Source of the DNA: Acidobacteriota bacterium
Lineage (GTDB): Bacteria > Acidobacteriota > Vicinamibacteria > Vicinamibacterales > UBA2999
Reading direction: 5' to 3'
NCBI GenBank assembly: GCA_013813075.1
Contig: JACCSI010000412.1
Coordinates: forward strand, 1-9,178
Length of the DNA stretch: 9,178 bases
The translations under genes and the position numbers were made by a program. Of this stretch, positions 6,428 to 9,178 are shown piece by piece; position 1 is the stretch's first letter, and each line of letters begins with the position of its first letter. Below the pieces are notes generated by a model. That model was not told the origin of the DNA and ran no database searches. It saw nothing but the letters and a program-made list of their open reading frames with translations.

Positions 6428-7150
6428 TTATTCGACGAAGCGGTAGCCCAGGCCGACAACCGTTTCAATCTGGCGGCCTGCCGCTTTGAGCTTACTGCGG
6501 AGGCGTCCGACGTGGACGTCCACCGATCGCGTTTCGATGAAACGCTCGTAGCCCCATACGCGTTCAAGCAGTCGATCACGCGAGAGCACACGGTTGCGGT
6601 TGTCGACCAGATAGCGGAGCAGTTCGAACTCGCGCCGTGTCAACCGAATCGACTCGCCGTCAACCGTAATGTTCACGGCATCGAAGTCCGCCATCAAGTG
6701 CTGCCCGCGATAGACGGCCGGCGCTTCGGGTTCGTCACGGCGGCGTCGCAGCACGGCACGGACGCGCGCCGCCAGCTCGCGGGTGCTGAAGGGCTTGGTC
6801 ACGTAGTCGTCGGCCCCGGCGTCGAGCCCGACCACGCGATCGCTTTCCGTCGAGCGCGCGGTCAGCATGATGATCGGGACGTGCCGCGTTGCTGGCCGCG
6901 ACCGAAGCAGCCGGCACACCTCGAGACCGCTGACTGCGGGGAGATTGAGGTCGAGCAGGATGACCTCTGGTGGGCGTTCCGCGGCGGCTTTCAGCGCCGC
7001 GTCGCCGCTGTAGGCAATCTCGACGTCGATATCTCCGCCCCGCTCGAGCGTGTGCTTGATAAGGTCGGCGATATCTCGTTCGTCTTCGACGACCAGGACA
7101 CGTGGGCGGTTTTGCGTGCGCGGTGCACCGGGACGGGTGCGGCTGGTCAC
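6428..7150 (-). CDS. PhoB/OmpR-family response regulator
   Basis: Two-domain DNA-binding response regulator. Receiver domain: RVLVVEDERD (17-26) supplies the acidic pocket, phosphoacceptor Asp67 in ILLDLNLP (64-71), Thr97 in IIMLTARS, and Lys119 in DDYVTKPF. The C-terminal winged helix (about 150-240) has LTRREFELLRYLV, RDRLLERVWGY, TRSVDVHVGRLRSKL and ending GYRFVE. This is the OmpR/PhoB pattern and is PhoB-like in length (240 aa). Three in-frame starts exist: ATG 7228, ATG 7195 and GTG 7150. I prefer GTG 7150: GAGGGA lies 6 nt before it, codons upstream have unusual third-position A/T, and the product begins shortly before the receiver domain. No histidine kinase is next to it in this window. 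It lies downstream of glgC on the same strand. Regulation of the Pho boxes at 1948-1980 and 6054-6075 is inferred. Confidence 0.93.
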   Translation of the reverse strand: MTSRTRPGAPRTQNRPRVLVVEDERDIADLIKHTLERGGDIDVEIAYSGDAALKAAAERPPEVILLDLNLPAVSGLEVCRLLRSRPATRHVPIIMLTARSTESDRVVGLDAGADDYVTKPFSTRELAARVRAVLRRRRDEPEAPAVYRGQHLMADFDAVNITVDGESIRLTRREFELLRYLVDNRNRVLSRDRLLERVWGYERFIETRSVDVHVGRLRSKLKAAGRQIETVVGLGYRFVE

Positions 7151-7156
7151 CGCCGA

Positions 7157-7162
7157 TCCCTC
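7157..7162 (-). promoter_or_regulatory. Ribosome binding site deciding the regulator start
   Basis: Minus-strand GAGGGA is separated from GTG 7150 by 6 nt (TCGGCG). It is a better site than those in front of ATG 7195 (GGA at 4 nt) or ATG 7228 (GAGG only 3 nt away), and so supports the shorter 240-aa protein. Confidence 0.5.
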
Positions 7163-7236
7163 GGGAGAGGCGCTTTGAGCGCTGTTATGTTGCATCGATC
7201 CGTGACTCTCACGGTATCGAAACCGCATTTCCTCGC

Positions 7237-7265
7237 CGTGACGAAGCGGTTAAATGTTGGTTACA
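7237..7265 (-). promoter_or_regulatory. Degenerate three-unit 11-bp repeat upstream of the response regulator
   Basis: On the minus strand TGTAACC (7265-7259), TTTAACC (7254-7248) and CGTCACG (7243-7237) recur at an exact 11-bp pitch in the 45-bp gap after the glgC stop and into the regulator leader. The pitch and T-A-rich/CAC composition resemble the Pho boxes, but the core is TAACC instead of TTACA. If genuine, it would suggest autoregulation and would fit a transcript start downstream of ATG 7228, in line with the GTG 7150 start. Confidence 0.35.
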
Positions 7266-7273
7266 CAGCCGTC

Positions 7274-8542
7274 TCAGAGCTCGAAGCCGGCCGGAATGAC
7301 CGCGTCCTTGGCGACGATGATGATGCCGTCGCGGATGAACACGCCGTCACCGTCGTAGGTCTGCTGCCGTTTCTTATTGATCAGCCTGGCACCTTCACCG
7401 ATGCGCGCGTTCTTGTCGACGATCACCCGATCGAGCTCCGCGTGAGGCCCGATGCCGTCAGGCGCCGGCCGGGAGGGGGACTCGTAGAGATCGGCGCCCA
7501 GCAGGACGCACCGGTGCAGCCGCGTGCCATTCTGCACAATGCTGCGAATGCCGACGACTGACTCGGACACCTGGCAGCGATCCAGGAAACTGCCTTCGGC
7601 GATCAGGCCGCTGCGCACTGTGCAGTCGATCAGTCGTGCGGGCGACAAAAAGCGCTGGTGCGTATAGATCGGACGCGTCGCGTCATAAAAGCTGAAGGGT
7701 GCGCCCTGCTGTGTCAGTGCGATGTTCGCGTCGTAAAAGTTGCCGACCGTACCGACGTCCGCCCAGTAGCCGTCAAACAGGTACGCCGAGACGCGATAGT
7801 GGCTCAGCGCGGCCGGGATGAGTTGGCGGCCGAAGTCGTTACCGGCCTGGTCGAGCATTTCCAGCAGCACGCGCCGCGAGAACAGGTAGATGCCCATCGA
7901 CGCAATGAATGGCTTGTCGTCCGTGGTCTCCAACAGCGTCGACCCGTCGGGCGCGCTGCTTTTCATTTCGCTGAGCCGTGCCGCCGTGGGCTTTTCTTCG
8001 AACGCCGTGATCTGTCCGGATCGATCGAAGGTGAAGATGCCCATTGCGGTGGCGTCGGCCGCCGTCGAAGGCAACGCCGCAATCGTGATGTCGGCCTTTT
8101 GTTCGCGGTGGGCGTTGAGCAGCGCCACGTAGTTCATCCGGTACAGATGATCCCCCGCAAGGATCAGGTAATAGTCGGCCTCATGTGCGGCAAAGTGACG
8201 GCGCGCCTTGCGCACCGCGTCGGCCGTCCCCTCGAACCAGGCGGCGCTGTCGGGTGTCTGCTCGGCCGCGATAATTTCGACGAACCCGTCGGAGAACAAG
8301 TCCATCCGGTAGGTGTTGCTGACATGACGGTTGAGCGATGCGGAGTTGAACTGCGTCAGCACGTAGATTCGCCGGATGTCGGCGTGCAGGCAATTGCTGA
8401 TCGGCACATCGATGAGGCGGTACTTGCCGCCGATAGGCACTGCGGGCTTGGCGCGGAGATGGGTCAGCGGAAACAAGCGACTGCCTTGTCCGCCTCCCAG
8501 AATGAGTGCGAGCACGGACCGCATGCGACCAGAATACTGCAT
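7274..8542 (-). CDS. glgC: Glucose-1-phosphate adenylyltransferase (ADP-glucose pyrophosphorylase)
   Basis: GlgC makes ADP-glucose and pyrophosphate from glucose-1-phosphate and ATP, the committed step of bacterial glycogen synthesis. The 422-residue frame carries the nucleotidyltransferase loop ALILGGGQGSRLFPLT (12-27), then KPAVPIGGKYRLIDVPISNC, LTQFNSASLNRH, WFEGTADAVR, the metal-site AGDHLYRMNY, FEEKP, SMGIYLF, DFGRQLIP and GYWADVGT, with a C-terminal left-handed beta-helix of hexapeptide-like repeats ending DGIIIVAKDAVIPAGFEL. These match plant and cyanobacterial enzymes (PAVPIGG, LTQFNSASLNRH) more than E. coli GlgC. The start is either ATG 8542 (AGGG 10 nt upstream) or ATG 8524 (six codons shorter, starting at MRSVLALILGGG); both lie in a repeated CGCATGC. 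The frame stays open upstream to about 9055 but that is not coding. It is the only glycogen gene seen here and lies 5' of the response-regulator gene. Confidence 0.95.
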   Translation of the reverse strand: MQYSGRMRSVLALILGGGQGSRLFPLTHLRAKPAVPIGGKYRLIDVPISNCLHADIRRIYVLTQFNSASLNRHVSNTYRMDLFSDGFVEIIAAEQTPDSAAWFEGTADAVRKARRHFAAHEADYYLILAGDHLYRMNYVALLNAHREQKADITIAALPSTAADATAMGIFTFDRSGQITAFEEKPTAARLSEMKSSAPDGSTLLETTDDKPFIASMGIYLFSRRVLLEMLDQAGNDFGRQLIPAALSHYRVSAYLFDGYWADVGTVGNFYDANIALTQQGAPFSFYDATRPIYTHQRFLSPARLIDCTVRSGLIAEGSFLDRCQVSESVVGIRSIVQNGTRLHRCVLLGADLYESPSRPAPDGIGPHAELDRVIVDKNARIGEGARLINKKRQQTYDGDGVFIRDGIIIVAKDAVIPAGFEL

Positions 8543-8741
8543 GCGTCTGTTGCCCTGACCGTCGCGGCCCGTACCCATCACAGGCCCAGGGCGCCGGCGG
8601 GGAGCGCCGGTTTCGATTGACCGAGTGCCGCAGAGAATCGAGGCGCCCCGATTGGGCGATGCGCGCAGACGATCTGATCGCGAAGACGTGTTCGTGGTAA
8701 CGCAGTGCTGCCACGTCACGCAGTTGTCACCCAGCCCGCGT
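8543..8741. other. Divergent intergenic region glgC / glycosyltransferase remnant
   Basis: About 200 bp without a supportable gene. It holds a GC-rich hairpin in the glgC leader (GGCGC 8590-8594 with GCGCC 8604-8608) and a tandem GTCAC pair on the plus strand, ACGTCAC (8713-8719) and TTGTCAC (8724-8730), 11 bp apart, which loosely resembles a Pho box. A short inverted repeat GTGG ... CCAC occurs at 8695-8714. No clear sigma70 promoter is visible for glgC. Confidence 0.4.
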
Positions 8742-8836
8742 ATGCTGTCTTTCCGATTGACGATCAGCGTCATCGTCTGCGCGTACAACGAAGAAGCGTT
8801 CATCTGTCCGTGCCTGCATTCGTTGTTGGCGCAAAC
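8742..8836 (+). pseudogene. 5' fragment of a family 2 glycosyltransferase
   Basis: From ATG 8742 the frame reads a GT2 amino-terminus: LTISVIVCAYNEEAF followed by CLHSLLAQTP. This is the first beta strand and nucleotide-sugar loop (SVIVCAYNEE) and the following helix (CLxSLLAQ) of GT-A glycosyltransferases, residues about 6-33. After that, similarity to GT2 stops and the DNA becomes a TonB-dependent receptor segment read in another frame. Only about 31 codons of a protein that is normally 230 residues or longer are present, so it cannot be functional. No ribosome site is visible before the ATG. TTG 8757 is another possible original start. The conserved Gly expected after FI is Cys here. It could be a true gene remnant or half of an assembly chimera. 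Confidence 0.6.
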
Positions 8837-9178
8837 GCCGAGTACGGCCGGTCCGGGGCGCAGGTCAATGTTGCACCAAATCCGGAAGTGCGCGTCCCCG
8901 TGGCTCGATATTCGAGTATCACGCGACAAGCGGTTCGACGAAGCGCCGTTCAATCTTGTCGGGGAGCTTCCCGAATGTCGGCGCGACAATTTCGGTGCCG
9001 CCATGGGGGACCCGTGCTGCCGGGCCGTGTGTTCTTTTTCGGCGCCTACGAACACCTGCGCCGTCGCGAAGGCGCCGCGTCGCTGACCACGGTGTCCGTG
9101 CCCACGGCGCTGGAGCGCGAGGGCGACTTCAGCGAATCACCCGGCGGCGGCATTTTCGACCCCGGCACCTCGAATACC
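8834..9178 (+). pseudogene. TonB-dependent receptor (Oar-like) fragment with three frameshifts
   Basis: Joined across three frames, the segment reads like an Oar/carboxypeptidase-regulatory type TonB-dependent outer-membrane receptor, around the end of the plug and the start of the barrel. NAEYGRSGAQVNV (8834-8872) is followed, in the next frame, by TKSGSARPRGSIFEYH (8878-8922), then RDKRFDEAPFNLVGEL with RRDNFGAAMG (8925-9007), then GPVLPGRVFFFGAYEHLRRR and VPTALEREGDFS to the window edge. Each frame change needs one extra base: at about 8873-8874 (GC for GTC), at 8920-8924 (CAC-GC for CAC-CGC) and in the five-G run 9005-9009, where six Gs restore the reading. The signal peptide, the carboxypeptidase-like domain and most of the plug are absent, replaced by the GT2 fragment. 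The gene continues beyond 9178. Either it is a pseudogene or the end of the contig is error-rich. Confidence 0.7.

Noticed and set aside
6100..6489. GTG-started 129-codon frame overlapping the 71-aa gene
   Set aside because: It lacks normal ribosome-site spacing, runs into the convergent regulator gene, and is Pro/Arg/Gly-rich like an out-of-frame reading.
6512..7561. 349-codon plus-strand open frame
   Set aside because: It is opposite the response regulator and the end of glgC and crosses the gap between them; its sequence has no recognisable domain.
7658..8620. 320-codon plus-strand open frame
   Set aside because: Antisense to glgC, whose motifs are continuous on the minus strand; no domain visible.
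8543..9055. N-terminal extension of glgC to about 9055
   Set aside because: GlgC proteins begin a few residues before the LILGGGQGSRL loop; the extension is antisense to the GT2 and TonB receptor fragments.
1..9178. CRISPR array, tRNA, rRNA, integrase or insertion sequence
   Set aside because: No regularly spaced repeats, cloverleaf, transposase motif or terminal inverted repeats could be found by reading either strand.

Overview
The window is GC-rich bacterial DNA with strong third-position G/C, densely packed on both strands. It reads as a chromosomal phosphate and polyphosphate locus followed by a glycogen gene. The organism is not certain. The truncated Oar-type TonB-dependent receptor at the right edge, the plant/cyanobacterial-type GlgC and the ppx/CHAD/sixA neighbourhood would suit an acidobacterium (for example Vicinamibacteria) or a similar GC-rich soil or sediment bacterium. 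This assignment is an inference.

Layout. Positions 1-891 (minus) hold pstC, cut at its 3' end by the window edge. Positions 872-1909 (minus) hold pstS, preceded at 1948-1980 by a three-unit Pho box with 11-bp periodicity. Upstream, 2040-3626 (minus) encodes a Ppx/GppA phosphatase with a C-terminal HD region. A 51-bp divergent gap follows, then a plus-strand run of a CHAD-domain protein (3678-4562), a SixA-type histidine phosphatase (4576-5085) and a YegS/LCB5-type lipid kinase (5082-5978). The last two overlap by ATGA. Next is a 128-bp gap with a perfect inverted repeat and a second Pho-box-like element (6054-6070), then a 71-codon unknown gene (6107-6322). A convergent PhoB-like response regulator (6428-7150, minus) lies downstream of glgC (7274-8542, minus). 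The right end, 8742-9178 (plus), holds a broken chimera: the first ~31 codons of a family 2 glycosyltransferase run into a TonB-dependent receptor fragment carrying three -1 frameshifts.

How it fits together. PstS/PstC import phosphate. Ppx/GppA hydrolyses polyphosphate or (p)ppGpp, and CHAD proteins bind polyphosphate. SixA removes phosphate from phosphohistidine. The lipid kinase consumes ATP to make phospholipid precursors. The orphan PhoB-like regulator is the natural candidate to act on the Pho boxes. GlgC uses ATP and releases pyrophosphate, and cyanobacterial/plant-type relatives are inhibited by orthophosphate, so its position beside the regulator is biologically sensible. The most notable new signal is a near copy of the pstS Pho box in front of the uncharacterised 71-aa gene, which makes that gene a candidate phosphate-starvation protein. 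No tRNA, rRNA, CRISPR array or intact mobile element was seen.
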